A DNA stretch of 64,000 bases from Cerrena zonata (lineage: Eukaryota; Basidiomycota; Agaricomycetes; Polyporales; Cerrenaceae), in assembly GCA_038087015.1 (NCBI GenBank), contig JASBNA010000001.1, forward strand, positions 372,001 to 436,000, given 5' to 3'. Position numbers and translations under genes: made by a program. Shown in pieces: positions 25,861-40,321 of the stretch (its first letter is position 1; each line of letters begins with the position of its first letter). A model generated the notes under the pieces. It was given only the letters and a program-made list of their open reading frames with translations. It did no database searches and was not told the origin of the DNA.

Positions 25861-26333
25861 CCTAATGCCTTCAGGCTCCATGAAAGATTGTTGCCGATCT
25901 CAATGTTCTCAACTTACGTCCTGGGTACGGTGCAACTGGTGTGAGTCCAAACTCACGCCACTTCTTTCACACATGTCTTCATCTCTCCACCCGTATTGTG
26001 TTCAATGCTATTGTGTTAACGAGATGGCGACAGTCGAGTCGACATACTTTCGTACCTTTCCCTTCTTCTGGTTTCGACCTGACATGTTTCCGCTATAGTA
26101 GTATCCATTTCTTAGTTGGCAACAGATCATATCAATTTCAAACTCATTTCTTCGATTCCATTACACAAATACAGATATAAATGACTCTTCCATGACTAGA
26201 AACCCTCAGAAACAGAACGTCCCTCCTCCATCAGCCCTTCCAAGAGGATAGACGCATGCCCTTCTCCAGACCCTTCGAATTCTCCAAGCGAGCAAACTAA
26301 TATAACCAGTGCATTATTATGATCGTAGGGAAC
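25861..26333. other. Intergenic region right of repeat A
   Basis: 473 bases holding the F-box gene 3' flank. Similarity with the second repeat copy fades here. No gene seen. Confidence 0.4.
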
Positions 26334-28118
26334 TTAAGACGAAGCACCATCATTTGTACCTGTTGGTGGTATGATAACAACTTCGCTAACCATGCATTGG
26401 AACAGACAGACCATCTCCTCGAGAGTTTTAGCAGCGGCCTCCGGTCGTGAGTGGCTGAATCTCGATAAGTCGATTTCGAGAGACTGAAGCTTGCGAGTAC
26501 AAATAGCTTCGGAGAGCTTTATGAGAAAGGGCCGGACAAAGGACCACGATCCGTGTCGGTAGTGGCTTACATTCAGTTCAATTTTCATCCTATGCAGTCC
26601 TGAAAGGAGCGCGTCTCCCGATCCACTTGGCATGTCCAACACAGCTGGGATTCTAGATGCGCAATCGTGGAAGCTTAAGGGAATGTTTTGTATGTAGATT
26701 TCCAGGTATCTTGTATATGGCACACCATCAAGGATGGTGTGGATCATCGAAGAATGCTCGTACACTTCCCCGACCACCTTGAATCTGGTATATTTCACCA
26801 GTGCAAGATAGGGGGACATGACCTTCCTTAACGATTCGAACAGAGGACTAAGGTCGTTGAGAAGTATGCTTGAGAAAGCAATTCTGATATGAGGGGAAGG
26901 GTCTAGAAATGCACCATCGCATGGTTTACCACTGCTTAGCCGCATATCGAAAGCGTCTGGCCACTCTGATCCATGCAGATCACATATGCACGAGAGCTCG
27001 GAGTTAAGCAGAGGCGTCCATTTCGTTCTGAGTATTTGGGATAGCATTGTCATGTCTTTGAAATCGGCGTGATTTCCTTCGAAGGATAGACGTAGGCGTT
27101 CGGTGGAGGGAACATGGTGCAACAATAGGAAGATTACTGATGGACAACCTGCGAGGTATATGGAACTCAGATGCGGTATGTTGAAGGTAGTGCCATTCAA
27201 CAATGCGACACAGGGATCGGATCTCAGACCTGTCAATGCGAGGTGCTTGAGATGTGGAAGACCGCTAAGCTTCTGTATCAAATTCCCCATAGTCTCCGCA
27301 GTTAGATAATAATTATCGATTATTTCCAACGACTGGATCGTATGGGGAAGAATTTTATTCGAAAGCCACGTCCGGCCCAAGATGTTGGCGGGAGTGGACA
27401 GACACCGCAAATTTGGCATGATGGAGTTTAGCTCATCATCAACTTGAAACCATGGTTTACGAGTTGAATCACTACCCTCAATGGATAGAGTATGCACTTC
27501 AGGATAGGTCGGCCATTTCGTGTTGTGTGGGTTGTCGAAAAGTTCCAAGGAGCGAACACGGCCAAAATGAGGGATGCACTCTTTCCAGTTGGATTTGTCG
27601 GAGAACCCGCCGTTATACCGTATATGCAATGGGGTTTCTAGCGAAATGCGTAGAAATTCCTTCATTTGCAATGGGGCTTTGTCAATTGTTTGGATATAAG
27701 AGAAGAGGAGTGGAGTTGTTCGGACGATATTACGCCAGAACCTGCAGACATGAGCCACTCTAAACCACGCGTAGAAAAATGTAGGCTCCGCTTTATGACA
27801 CAATGTGCGATATCGAAGAAATATACCAGCAAGGATTTCGATTGGGAGTTTTCTGATATGAACTCGAGGTTCCAGTTCATACAGACGGCCCTGGTAACGT
27901 GCGATTGCTCTGCTGTGATGGTTAATCGTTTTTTCGAGCTTCATAATGGCATCCCTATGCGCTGCAATACGTGAATGGATGGTGTCGAGAGTGAGATTGG
28001 AAAAACAGGTGCTGGGATCAACGATGTCCGGCGGGAAATCATCAAGACTAGATATCACTGATCAGAGAAATTGCGCGAAATACAAAGCTAACACGAACAT
28101 GATTGCGATAGAGTCCAT
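26334..28118 (-). CDS. F-box-like protein with N-terminal coiled coil
   Basis: Exon 1 is only 20 bases (28099-28118) and is joined by a 51-bp intron (GTTCGT...ATCTAG) to exon 2 (26334-28047). The 577-residue product starts MDSIAIILDDFPPDIVDPS. That fits because exon 2 itself lacks an upstream ATG. A short helix (HRDAIMKLEKTINHHSRAI) precedes the F-box RKLPIEILAGIFLRY...VAHVCRFWRNIVRTTPLLF, the standard order in mushroom F-box proteins. The rest is a degenerate leucine-rich region. Probable SCF substrate receptor; target unknown. No acidic tail, unlike the gene at the left window edge. Confidence 0.85.
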
Positions 28119-28408
28119 GGATTTAGGTTCGTGTACTTGCTAGTGAGACGTGCAACTCCAAGCTGAATCTCTTAAACAGCAGGACGCGCCAGTGTGCAAC
28201 TTTGAGTTGAACTTGACGCCGACTTGTTTAGTTTGGACTCGTGTTGCAAATTTGATATTTACTAACGGCCAATTCCAATATTTATCATACATATATATCA
28301 ATGCTGGAATGTATTTTACAGTATGCACGCCATGAACTTGTCCAACGATTCAAGGAAGATAATATCAAAAAGGTGTACCTCGATAGCCTGAAACAGTGAA
28401 ACTTGAGA

Positions 28409-30520
28409 TTAAGAGGGGGTTTGTGCTCCTTCAACAAACATTTCCAAGAAGTCATAGACCACGTCGGGAAGGATGATAGTATCTAGTTCTTGGGTTGTGA
28501 CGCCCGAAGGATCGTAGTCCTTCGGGATACTAAACGGTGTGTCGGAGATCTGACTGTCGCTGCCAGGCTCGGATTGTGTCTGTGATTCTATAGTTGGATT
28601 CGGGGGAGCTGGGCATGGAGCTGGGGCTGAAGCTGGAGGGCTGTCTGCAACAGTTCTCGGAGGGATGGAAGGGGTAGGGGGTATGGGAACGGCAGGAGGT
28701 GAAGGAGAGAGCGAGTGAGACGGCGAAGATGACAGAGAAGATAAAGGAGTCGCAGAGGGTGTATCACCCTTAACAGAGAGGACAATGGGTTGTTGCTCGG
28801 TCGTTGCTTGAGAGACTGCCAATGACTTTGGAGGGGCCTCATCTTCATCTTCAGTCTCGGATTCGGTTTCCGAATCATCGCCGGGAGTAACTTTCTTCGC
28901 TACCCTCACACCACTGGAAGGATTATTAGCAGGATTTACTTGGTTGACGACTTGAGATGGTTCAGATTCCGTGACGGAATCGTTGTCTGAGCCATGCATT
29001 TGAACATCCTCCTGCGAGAACGTTTCAATCCTCTGAGGTTTTACGCTTAGTAAAACAGGTAACAACGAAGGTAGAGCAGGTTCAGTTGCGTTGGGATCTT
29101 CGGTATGTTTGAGACGTTCAGGAGTGTGTTCCCAGGACTGTTTGAACATGTCAATCTGGGAGAAAGCATCTGACATTTGGGTGTCATTCGTATTAGAAGG
29201 CGATGGAGGTGGGAATTGTCCGGATGGGAACGGAAGCTGAGTTGTGGAACTTTGTGTACTGCTCAGGTTCTGGCTTTGGTTCGAAGTAGTTTTAACTGAA
29301 CTTTGTGAGTTTTCCTGTGACCTAATCAAGGAGGACTGATTAGATGCTATGAAAAAAGGGAAGGGCTATAGGCGTTTACCTATCGAGGATAGCTTGGGTT
29401 TCGGGAATGATCAACTTATCCCGACTGGAGGGTCTCTGAAGTGGACTGGATCGTGATGAGATAGATGATGCATCACCGGCAGCAGTAGAGGGAGTCAAAA
29501 GACCAGTGCTCATCCTTGGTGATACTCGCGGAAGGGCACGGCATGGGCTACGTAAACTAGAGAGACGTAATTCCTCCTCTTCAAATTGAGAAGTAGGTAT
29601 CACAACCTGTCCCGGTGAAGAAAGGAAATCTGACAATTCCTGACTTTGAGAAGACTTGATAATCTCCCCATGCGATCTATCATGTACGAACAGCGGACTA
29701 GAATGTATGCGACTCGGACTAGAGAACGTGAGAGCAGCTATTTTTGTCGGGCTCGAGAATTCTAGACCACGGCGTCGTTTAGGTGTACGAGGAGTGGTCG
29801 GTGGAGTTTGGGAGGACGGAATGACTTCATCGCCCGGATCGATGAATCTCGTAAAGCTTGTACTTGCAGGTGAGCTGAAAGCACTAATTGATGCAAGAGA
29901 AAGGCCGCGAAGGCCGCCAAGAGTGGTGGGACCCCCTTGGTGACGTGTGGGTGTACCTGGAACTTGGAAGCTACGACTCTGTATTTGTCTGGTAACAGAA
30001 GATGGTCCTTCTCCTTTGTCATCAGTCACTGGGTGATCTTGGTCCCTCCAGCTTCGTTTCGGAGGTACTAGATGGGAGTCAGGTGGAGTAGGCAAATAAT
30101 CTTTTGCCTGAACGGTAGATCTGATAACAGTTGGAGTAGAATCCTTCTTCGTATTCCGGGAGTAAGGGTAATCAGGCCGGTCGCGAAGAGTAAGTTCGGG
30201 TTCCTGCGAGTCAGGAATTTCTTCAGTTTCTTTGGACTTCTTTGTTGAAGCTATATAATTATATTGTTATCATCAGCATCCAACTGGATATCATTGACAA
30301 CGAAATACTAACAGCGCAAACTACGTGAAGAAGTAGGTGACGAGGCTAACGTTTGCTTTAGTTTAGCTTTCTTCTTCGGGGAGACAGTAGGACTTGATCC
30401 CAACGCTTCAGACTTTCTACGCTTTTTACTTTTCCGAGTAGTGTTCGTAGTTGAAGAGCCAGCAACCTGAAAGAAGGCCGTAAGAGGAACTTGCTCCTTC
30501 AAGCCTTTGGACCTGACCAT
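28409..30520 (-). CDS. PIP-box protein with SQ/TQ cluster, putative PCNA partner
   Basis: Three exons (30313-30520, 29380-30250, 28409-29321) give 663 residues. No folded domain is evident. Near the N-terminus EQVPLTAFFQV contains QVPLTAFF, an exact match to the PIP-box QxxLxxFF that docks proteins on PCNA. It is followed by basic stretches (RKSKKRRKSE, SPKKKAKLKQ), possible nuclear signals. A recurrent IPxSQ/TQ motif appears four times (IPDSQEP, VIPSSQ, VIPTSQ, IIPETQ) among many other SQ/TQ sites, a pattern typical of Mec1/ATR-Tel1/ATM targets. The protein is otherwise Ser/Thr/Pro-rich and ends in a short hydrophobic-acidic helix (VVYDFLEMFVEGAQ). Divergently paired with dUTPase. The replication or repair role is inferred. 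Confidence 0.8.
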
Positions 30521-30794
30521 CTATGAAAGAAAAGTGAACAAGCAAGCAAATTATGGGTAGGTATATAGTCAAACAAAGGGTAATAGGGTCGAACTTGTCA
30601 AAGGGCAAGTTCCTTCATGTGGTATGTGGCTGAGTTAAGCAGCGGGGACAAAGAACTTGAAATGAGCGTGTCATTCCCGTGACCGCGTTTAGACTCCGAT
30701 GTCAAAATGAAGCAGCCACAGACGCGTCGCGTGCATTCAAAAGCTCGCATTGCACGTTCACACTCTCCATCCTCACTCTTTCATCCACTTCCAT
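30521..30794. promoter_or_regulatory. Divergent promoter with MCB box (PIP-box gene / DUT1)
   Basis: 274 bases between two opposite starts. ACGCGT, the MluI cell-cycle box bound by MBF-type factors, is at 30722-30727 and runs into a second CGCG. Two further ACGCGT sites lie in DUT1 intron 1 (30961-30966 and 30981-30986). Confidence 0.6.
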
Positions 30795-31462
30795 ATGTCT
30801 GACCCCTCTCAAGTCAAGAAACGCAAAATGTCTACCTCTAACGATAACGAACACTCCAACATTGCACCTGTATCCAAACTCCTCATCAAACGTCTTTCTG
30901 AGAAGGCGAAAATCCCTACAAAGGGCTCACCTCTTGCTGCTGGCTATGACCTCTACAGGTACGCGTTTTTCCTACTTTTTACGCGTAATTTATCTCTGAG
31001 CAACAAGTAGTGCCGAGAAGAAGGTGATTCCTGCACGGGGCAAAGCTCTCGTCGACACACAACTCTCCATTGCTGTCCCGGTTGGTACCTATGGTCGTGT
31101 CGCGCCACGCAGCGGACTTGGTGAGCTTCAAATTGTTTCTCACATTGAAGTGGAACTAATCGCTTTCACAGCTTCAAAATTCATGATTGATACTGGTGCT
31201 GGTGTCATCGACGCCGATTACCGTGGCACTGTGTTCGTACTCTTGTTCAATCTTTCAGACAAAGACTTCACCGTTGAGGAGGGTGATCGTGTCGCGCAAT
31301 TGATTATCGAAAAAATTGAATCTCCAGACGTCATGGAGGTTGAGGTACGTTCATTTTCCATGTTGGTAGTCTACAAGCTCTAACATTCTGCAAAAGGACC
31401 TTGACGAGACTCTTCGAGGAACCGGTGGTTTCGGTTCCACTGGTGGTCATGGCAGCCTTTAA
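30795..31462 (+). CDS. DUT1: dUTPase (deoxyuridine 5'-triphosphate nucleotidohydrolase)
   Basis: Hydrolyses dUTP to dUMP and pyrophosphate, keeping uracil out of DNA and feeding dTMP synthesis. Four exons (30795-30958, 31011-31120, 31172-31344, 31397-31462) give 170 residues, normal for the trimeric enzyme. All five motifs are present: AAGYDLYS (1), APRSGLA (2), GVIDADYRG with the catalytic Asp (3), GDRVAQLI (4) and [11 protein letters not shown] (5). A short disordered N-terminus precedes motif 1. Intron 1 holds two ACGCGT sites. It shares a promoter with the PIP-box gene. Intact. Confidence 0.95.
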
Positions 31463-31825
31463 AAGTGGTGTATCACTCATCTTGAATTCTGCATCGTGCT
31501 GTATCATAAACATGTACTGAATATAATACTCGCTTGAGACGAGACTTTCTTGCTTTTACCTCAGAGCAGCATAATTGTTGTAATTGTTGCATAGTTGACG
31601 ACAATACTACAACTCAGGCCTGATGTGAGCCTCCACATCTTGTAAGATAAAGATACAGTCAAGATGATGGACTGAGCGAACAGACTGGTATGCCTTCCAA
31701 GAACTTCTAGGCTTGTTGATATACTATTGCCTATGGTGTGCAACCAGAGCAATGAAGAACGGTCCATCTAGAATATTCATATTATTGAGCACTAAAGGCC
31801 GAGTAATCAGTGCAAATGCTACTCA
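31463..31825. other. Convergent intergenic region DUT1 / GatC-like
   Basis: 363 bases between two 3' ends. No gene seen. Confidence 0.4.
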
Positions 31826-32358
31826 CTACTTTCTTCGTCTATCAGTATCAACAACATACATCCCGTTCTCCGTCCGAGCAGCATGCTGCAACAGAGTCTG
31901 ACCCGACGGTGACTCCGCATCCGACTGACTGGCAACATCAACTCGAAGGTCAATGCCAGTTCCCTCAGCCCAAATACGACTGTCCGGTACCGCTTCACCC
32001 TTGGATTGGTCAACTTTGTCGACATCACTAGTGTCGACTAGTTTCACCTGCTTCCACCAACTTGACCAAGTTCTCCATCTCAAGCGTGAGTTGTTTGTGC
32101 TCCTCCGTACCCTCCTCTGGGGGTATCAGTGCAGAAAGCTCATGTATACGCTTCAACGTATGGGCGCTGATTGTAGGTTTGGGGTATGAACTTAAGAGTT
32201 CATTAACGGACCAGGTGGGACGTATTGGAATTCCGTGAGCGTCGACCTTGACGGAAGAGTTAGCCCTAGGACTCGAGGTATTTAGGCATCGTATGTTATA
32301 GCGGCTAGGGTTACGAAGGTGTGATCTGAGGAGACGCGAACATGTTGGACACGGACAT
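31826..32358 (-). CDS. GatC-like subunit of mitochondrial Glu-tRNA(Gln) amidotransferase
   Basis: The amidotransferase converts mischarged Glu-tRNA(Gln) to Gln-tRNA(Gln) in mitochondria. A first exon (32315-32358, MSVSNMFASPQITPS) joins exon 2 (from 32265) across a 49-bp intron. The C-subunit fold is seen in TISAHTLKRIHELSALIP, EMENLVKLVEA, KLVDTSDVDKVDQ and the C-terminal LLQHAARTENGMYVVDT. The frame breaks between VEA and VKLVDT: one G too many at 32047-32048 (GCAGGTGAAA; GCAGTGAAA would keep the frame). No intron can explain it, so this is either a sequencing indel or a disabled copy. Divergent to MRPS34. Confidence 0.75.
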
Positions 32359-32530
32359 GAGTGTACTCCGCAAGGAACAAATTCAATGTGGTCGCACTGA
32401 TTATACCAGCAGATGTGGGCGTCAGGCAATTGCCAGAGTACTTCGATCAAGCGTAGACATAGGCGCTACGAGTTTCATATAGACTTCCACCACAGCAGTT
32501 GGTCGAAATCATCCTCCCTTAACATTCAGT
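32359..32530. promoter_or_regulatory. Divergent promoter of two mitochondrial translation genes
   Basis: Only 172 bases separate the GatC-like and MRPS34 starts, so both must share this region. No motif recognised. Confidence 0.5.
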
Positions 32531-32939
32531 ATGGCGACGGCAAATGTAGCATCAGCCATTCAAAAACTACTCCCCTCAAAATTACCCTCGTCACTCTCAT
32601 CACGACCAGGCAACTTGTACCAAGTTCCTGTCACGATATCCTCAGGACGGTATTGGCCAGAAAGTCCACCAAACACGATGGGATATGAAGAACATTGAAG
32701 GTTGCTACTGGGAGGTCACACGGACAAAGATGAAGCTGGAGGGTAATCACGGGAAGGCGTGGGGCAAGCTCTACTGGCGAGGTAAGCAATACTGGCAATT
32801 AGTTGACAGTTACACGATACAAGCTATGTCTCTTTCAGGGAAGTGTGTTAGCGAACAAGATGAGAAGATTCCTGGAGGGTTGAAGTACTCTTGGACAACC
32901 GGCACTTCGAAAGCAGTTTCACCTCCGAAACAATCGTAG
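32531..32939 (+). CDS. Mitochondrial small-subunit ribosomal protein mS34-like
   Basis: Two exons (32531-32781, 32839-32939). The N-terminus MATANVASAIQKLLPSKLPS...SSRPGNLY and the following KFLSRYPQDGIGQKVHQTRW, GCYWEVTRTKMKLE and HGKAWGKLYWRGK match the MRP-S34 family. The two halves lie in different frames: an extra C at 32620-32621 (TACCAAG instead of TACAAG) separates NLY from KFLSRY. No splice site removes it. About 115-120 residues if the indel is an error. It has no cleavable presequence that I can see. It forms a divergent pair with the GatC-like gene. Confidence 0.78.
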
Positions 32940-33379
32940 CCTACACTACCCTCCACACCCTTATTCGATTGCACCCATCATTCACCGTTGCATATTTCCC
33001 GTTGTTTTCGCATCACATACGCTTTCCGCTTAATTTCATTGGAGGTATTAATGCCACACGCCTGTTGTCTTATCTTGCAAACGATTTATGAAGGAATACG
33101 TGCAATGTTCGAGACTTATATGTCCCAACAATACTTGAATCACATTCTCGTTGATCGACTTTTCTGAGACGCCTACCAGATTAGGTTTCCACGCCAGCGT
33201 GGTTGTGGCTGCTGTTTCGGCTATATCACCTCTTAGTTTTATACTCATCGTCTGACTTTTGTCGAGAGCTTACGCTGCTGAAGCTCTGATTTGTGCCCAT
33301 CGTCACACTTCTGTGATTCTCGTCAGACACCAGTGAAATTACTCCCAAACCTTCTAAGAGCTGCAGCAGCCCTTCCGTC
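32940..33379. promoter_or_regulatory. Upstream region of the acyl-CoA-binding protein gene
   Basis: 440 bases, no gene seen. Confidence 0.35.
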
Positions 33380-35078
33380 ATGGACCCCCGACAGTTGATC
33401 GACGCACAATTCGACCGTGCTGTGCAGATCGTACAAAGTTTACCAAAGACAGGGCCTATTCAGACGGGGTACGAGGAGAAGTTGACTATGTATAGGTATG
33501 CTGCTATTGTGCGTGTGATACACCACTTATCTAACCCTCTTTTCAGCTTGTATAAGCAAGGTGCCTCATTGCTTTGAGAGATCTCTGTCACTAATTGTTT
33601 TCCTGACGTCCTCATATTTCCTTAGCTACTGTGGGTAACGTTCAACCACCACGACCTAATGTCTGGGATATGCTGGGGAGGGCAAAATGGTACGAAGCTT
33701 TTGGGGCGTTTGAAACCACATGCTAATGAGATGTAGGGATGCTTGGGCGAAGCATAAGATCTCGATTCGTATGAGGCGAAATGGATGTATGTCGACGCCC
33801 TATTGAAGGTGGGTCGGCATTCCTGTGGTCTCTAGAGAGTCAAGCAAGCTAACAACATGAATAGGTCCTTCGAAAGTACTCTGACAAGACGGTGGCTATG
33901 GATTTAGTGCGGGAGCTTGAATCGTACCAGATTGATGATGGTGGTGAACCAGAAGCTGGTTGTACGTTGCAATCTATATCTGTGTCACATCGGGATCTTT
34001 GTTCTGACATAATATTTGACTTGAAGTCTCAAGACCCAGGGCGGGATCTACAAGTTCCTCAGAATCTTCCACTTCCGAATTAGGTCTCTCTGGAAGCATG
34101 CCAACCCAGCTCCGAAATTCTCAACAGCTGCAGAATCCACCGCCTGCTTCTCGTACCCCAATGGGAGTAAGAGAACCCGAGATGACCACTTCAGAAGAGG
34201 AGGAAACAGACGATGAAGTGGGACCTGAACCTGCCACAATTCCAGGATATGCCCACAGTCAACTCAACCGGCCACAATCCTCGCTATCTTCGCGCCAATA
34301 CCGTACACCTATGGCTTCTGTACTGATGACACCTCCGGTCCACACTTCACATGTCCCCGCTACACAACCCATGCCTGCCTTCGAGACCCCATCTGCATTC
34401 GAGGGTGTGGGCTCACCTTCGATACCTTCCTCAGCATATCCTACCACTACTGTTTCATACCCATACCCCGGAAATATCTCTCAGTCATCCAGAACAGACA
34501 TCACTTCACCACCTAATCCTTATCCGGCTTTCCGACAACCATATACCGGGAGACCGTACGCACTCCAACCCGGCGTAGGACCACGTCCGGGTTCTCGACC
34601 AGTTATAGAGAGGGCTGTCGAGAGTGTCCAAGGACATCTTGCCGCGCTCACCGAACGGATAGAAGTTTTAGAAACCTTGATGCATCGGTCAACTATATCT
34701 ATGTCTAGTCAGCCTGGGCCTCGTCCTTCCGCGTGGGGTCGAGGTAGTCCTTCAAGTTCACGCGGAGATGACTCACATTGGGACTTTGACGATATGGGCA
34801 TGTGGTCTCTGGTACTCAAGCCGTTGCAGAGGGTGTTCATTATGTTTGAGCAACTAAGAGCGTTCTTGGCACGTAACGAGAATCGATCACCGACACTTGT
34901 CATTGTTCGTCGTTTGTTCCTGGATATTTCGTTCCTTCTTTGTGTGCTTGCTATGACAAAGATCGCATGGAGGAAAAGTGGAATGCGGAGAAGGGAGGTG
35001 TATGCTGCGTTAGGTGCGCTTTGGAGAGCGTTGATAGGACAGAGGAGACCGCGAGTACTGATAGATCGAGCCGTATAA
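33380..35078 (+). CDS. Acyl-CoA-binding protein with C-terminal membrane anchor (Atg37/ACBD5-like)
   Basis: Six exons: 33380-33495, a 14-base microexon 33547-33560, 33626-33689, 33737-33808, 33865-33958 and 34027-35078. The N-terminal ACBP domain is clear: FDRAVQIVQSLPKTGPIQ, KLTMYSLYKQATVGNVQ, KWDAWAKHK, and KWMYVDALLKVLRKYSD. A long Ser/Pro-rich linker, a short helix (VQGHLAALTERIEVLETLM) and a C-terminal hydrophobic segment (LFLDISFLLCVLAMTKIAW) follow. This layout matches Atg37/ACBD5, tail-anchored peroxisomal proteins that bind acyl-CoA and act in pexophagy. Exon 4 lacks one base at about 33758 (CATAAGATCTCG; an extra G would give KHKDLDSYEAKW). With it restored the length is 470 residues. 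Peroxisomal location is inferred. Confidence 0.85.
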
Positions 35079-35241
35079 TCTCTTCTTGTTTCAGTGCTTT
35101 TATTGCTTCGACTCGGAAGTCGTGTATATTTCGATACGATACAATCCGTCATTATACTATTGATACACGTTGGAATGCAACTGCGTACACTTCGACTGAC
35201 TTCATTCTGGACAACCATTGTTCATACAACAAGTGTGCAAC

Positions 35242-37046
<1,805 letters not shown>

Positions 37047-37310
37047 TTAGAGGGTGAGTAGTGAGCGTCGGAATGCTCAGGAGATGTTTATATCTGACTT
37101 TGAGAAATCGCAGACCCTAGCTTCGTCATCCATCTGACAATCATCGCCTGATCAGTTGTCCCTCTACGGTTCCCCGCGACCCGCGACATCATCCGCCGAG
37201 AACTTAGTTTCTGCTCCCAACCAGTGTGAATGTCAGTGACCACAAGACTGATAACGCACAATAGGCTCTCACACATTCTTCGAAGTCCCCTGTCTAGACT
37301 CTAGGTCACA

Positions 37311-37914
37311 ATGTCTTTCACAAACCTGTACTACAAGAGAGTATGTTCTCGAATTTCGCACCGTGTGGCTGCAGCCAACCACTGTACTTGAGCAGGCAGC
37401 AGGAACTCCCAAGGCCTGTTTCGTCTGCTATAAACCCACTACGACCGTTCTCGCCACTATCAACACAGTCGACTTCATCTATACCTGTGACAATCATCTG
37501 ACCGATCCGGGCTTCGCAACTCGCATCGGTGAGAGTTCAGACGGAGCTGCGGGTGGAGCAAATAAACCTGCACTAAGCCCAGACGAGATTGCCAAGGTAA
37601 AAGAGGAATGGGAAGAACGCCAGAAACGAAAGCAGGAAAAGGAGAAGAAGGAGAAAGAACAGGACAAGGAGAAGGAGAAAGCTGATTCCTCGAGCAAGGA
37701 AGATAAACCAAAAAGTGTAGCACCCTCACAGTCAACCAGCTCGGTCTCGACTCCTGCACCAGCACCTTCGCCTTCTCACCAGAAATACTCTCTCCACCGT
37801 GACATCTTTGCTATACGTCAGGCAGACCATCGCAAGCGTAGACAAGCAGCTCAAGCCAAAGAGCTGCTACCACGGCTTCCAGGTGCACCCCGAGGAGGAC
37901 TTCCTTCCAACTGA
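37311..37914 (+). CDS. VFA1: Vfa1-like Vps4-associated protein
   Basis: Vfa1 binds and stimulates the AAA ATPase Vps4 in the ESCRT/multivesicular-body pathway. Exon 1 is 37311-37340 ([10 protein letters not shown]) and exon 2 starts at 37396, with a 55-bp intron, giving 182 residues. The zinc-finger part is [34 protein letters not shown], matching the conserved CxxC...C..H layout. A Lys/Glu-rich charged helix ([18 protein letters not shown]) and a C-terminal [19 protein letters not shown] segment follow, the latter likely contacting Vps4. Start is the only in-frame ATG. Confidence 0.88.
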
Positions 37915-38453
37915 TCATTGCACACAATGTTTAGTGCTCTATGTATATCATCTATTCGTGAGTGAACTTCTTCCTCCCGATCACAGCGCATTCCTCGAAT
38001 TCCACAGATTTCATCTATATTTCGGGCTTTTACGAAGTGCTTCTGTCGTGTCGTCTCAATATAATTCCTAACATCACAACCTTGTACTTACCGAATACTC
38101 TTCCGTTTCTTGCCGCGAGCACCAATAGCGCTAGCGTTAGAATCTCGTTTCGAAACGGGTCCAATCGGACTCGGAATATTGTATTACACAGACTGTGAGC
38201 AGGGCAGAACGGGAATTACGATCCTATAGTATAGCTAAAAACGTTTCTAAAACGACATCGTCCGAATACCTGATAGATGAGTGTCCATATTAACATGCCC
38301 CGCGTCCACCCGTAATCCACTGGTTATGCTGAGCAAAGGCGTAGTCAACTGACTCCCAAAAGCGGTCGGAGCAAGATGGGCATGACCAGGCTCTATGAAG
38401 TCGGATCAGACATACTCTGCAGGGTCACGAACTATGAGCTCTGACGTACCAGT
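37915..38453. other. Convergent intergenic region VFA1 / nucleoside transporter
   Basis: 539 bases between two 3' ends; no coding evidence. Confidence 0.4.
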
Positions 38454-40076
38454 CTATTCTCGGAATGGATTACAATCACAAATAGCACTCCTGACCGCAA
38501 AGCTGGCGAAACTTCCAAGCGCCAGACCTCCTATGAGCGAGAAACTAGCCACTGTGGCTGCAACGTCGACATCTTCAATCCGACCGTTCAATCGAAGATT
38601 GTGTTCAACGGAGGGTGCAGCCATCATACATAAACTTGAGATCCAGCCATTGCTTGTCCCAAATAGGAGGAGAATGAACATAAAGAGGATATCAGAACTG
38701 ATGAAAGCGCCTGTATGAGTCGGGTCTGTCGAAGGTCGTTGGACATTACACAAGAGGAAGAGAGGGATAAACAAGGTTCGAGATAGTGAAAGTGCGAGAA
38801 GACGTTTGGAGGACCATATAGTAAGCCGCGGGAAAGCGCACATATAACGACCGAGGAAATCGCCGATATTGAATATTAGGAAGTGCACGGCACTGAAGAT
38901 AAGGGGATGAGTTGACGGATTGGTTGGCTGGATTGAGATTGTAATGGAGGGGAAGACAGCCTGTTCACAACACACATGTCCAACATTATGGTATTATACA
39001 TTGTAGAGATTGTGTAATACGTACCAGGGTGATGAAGAAGATGTATGCAACAGCGAAGTTATAAATGACCATTTGTCTTCGCCACGCGAATAATCTGCGA
39101 ACGACGGTCCTTTGCGCTGACTGTCGTTGGGGCATGAGGGACGAGGTTGGAGGTTTCCAAACCCTCTTCGTGGCTTATGTGGTTGAACTGCCCGATAATC
39201 GATTTGTACGCTGGTAGCCTGAAGAGCCACGCCTGTGCTCCTGCACTGACAAGAAGAAAGAAAGTGGAGATACTAAAGAACATGAATGCAGATCGTTCTT
39301 CAGGTTCTGATGTCAAAGTTACATCAGTTTCAGACGAGGATTGGCTATGGACCGATGTGTATGCGCTTATAGCTTGGACGAGGCTGATAGCTACTCCAAC
39401 AGCTCCCTGTCCGGACATGACAGATTGCATAGCACTTGGACCGAATAGGGAAGCAACAGCAACGATAGCTGTTTGTAGATATGAACCCGCGGCGGCTTGA
39501 GCAATGGCGTTCAAAAGAACGAACGCGAAGAATAATCCAGCAGCTACATGGACATATGTACTGAGGGTGAGAAGGCCAACAAGTGCTGCCAGACAAATGA
39601 TTGACACGAAGCCTCTTCGTGCATTCGATGCCTACCCAATGTCAGTTAAATACTGAAAGGAATAGTGTACAAAAAGAAGCAAACCTTCTTGACAGTCGCG
39701 GTGGCATGTGCAAGGAAGACGAAGTTGGCAACGGTAAACGTTGTTGTCAGAGAAGAACCAAAAGTACTCTTGAACGGTGATCCATTCAGCCTTGCCACAA
39801 AGTACGGTATTGCAGTTATCATGGCTATTCAGTTTGTTAACGGTATTCAGCTGCATTCCTTTATTACTTACCGTTCCAGGGCAGGAGAACAGCACATCCT
39901 AGGATGAAATGTATCCATCGTACACGGCTGTCTGTACTGAGAGCAGCTTCCCGATGTATAAACTCATCTGTCGATTCCTGTTCGTCCGAGTCTCCAAGCC
40001 GAAATTCGTCAGAGGCTCTCGAAACCTCAGGCTCTGAAGGTACTCTATGGTACGCGGAAGTGGTATTTGTCGACAT
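38454..40076 (-). CDS. Equilibrative nucleoside transporter (Fun26/ENT family)
   Basis: Passive transporter of nucleosides across the vacuolar or plasma membrane. A hydrophilic N-terminus (MSTNTTSAYHRVPSEPE, acidic to residue 40) precedes the hallmark ENT motif in FILGCAVLLPWN. Successive hydrophobic segments follow: TTTFTVANFVFLAHATATV, GFVSIICLAALVGLLTL, AAGLFFAFVLLNAIAQAA, FMFFSISTFFLLVSAGAQAW. Then there is a loop with phosphorylatable Ser, and more segments up to SFSLIGGLALGSFASFAV. Conserved GAVGVAISLVQAIS and FNIGDFLGRY agree with the family. The order of about 11 helices fits. At least four introns. Fun26 orthologues are vacuolar; location here is inferred. Confidence 0.88.
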
Positions 40077-40321
40077 GTCTGAATATCGACGTGTGTGTAC
40101 GATCCAGGATGATGTTTACTTTCCTAAGACTCCAGAGAGTGATGCATAACAGGGCAATTCGGTTATTCGTCAGTGGCTGCTGAACTGAGCCTCACTCTTG
40201 CCGCATGAGTAATCGATCGGGCTGTGTTGTGACAAATCCGGAAGGTATTGTAAATCAAAACATAGACGGATGTACATATAAACTACAGATTCTACGTGTT
40301 TCGCATATTTCTAAACCATCA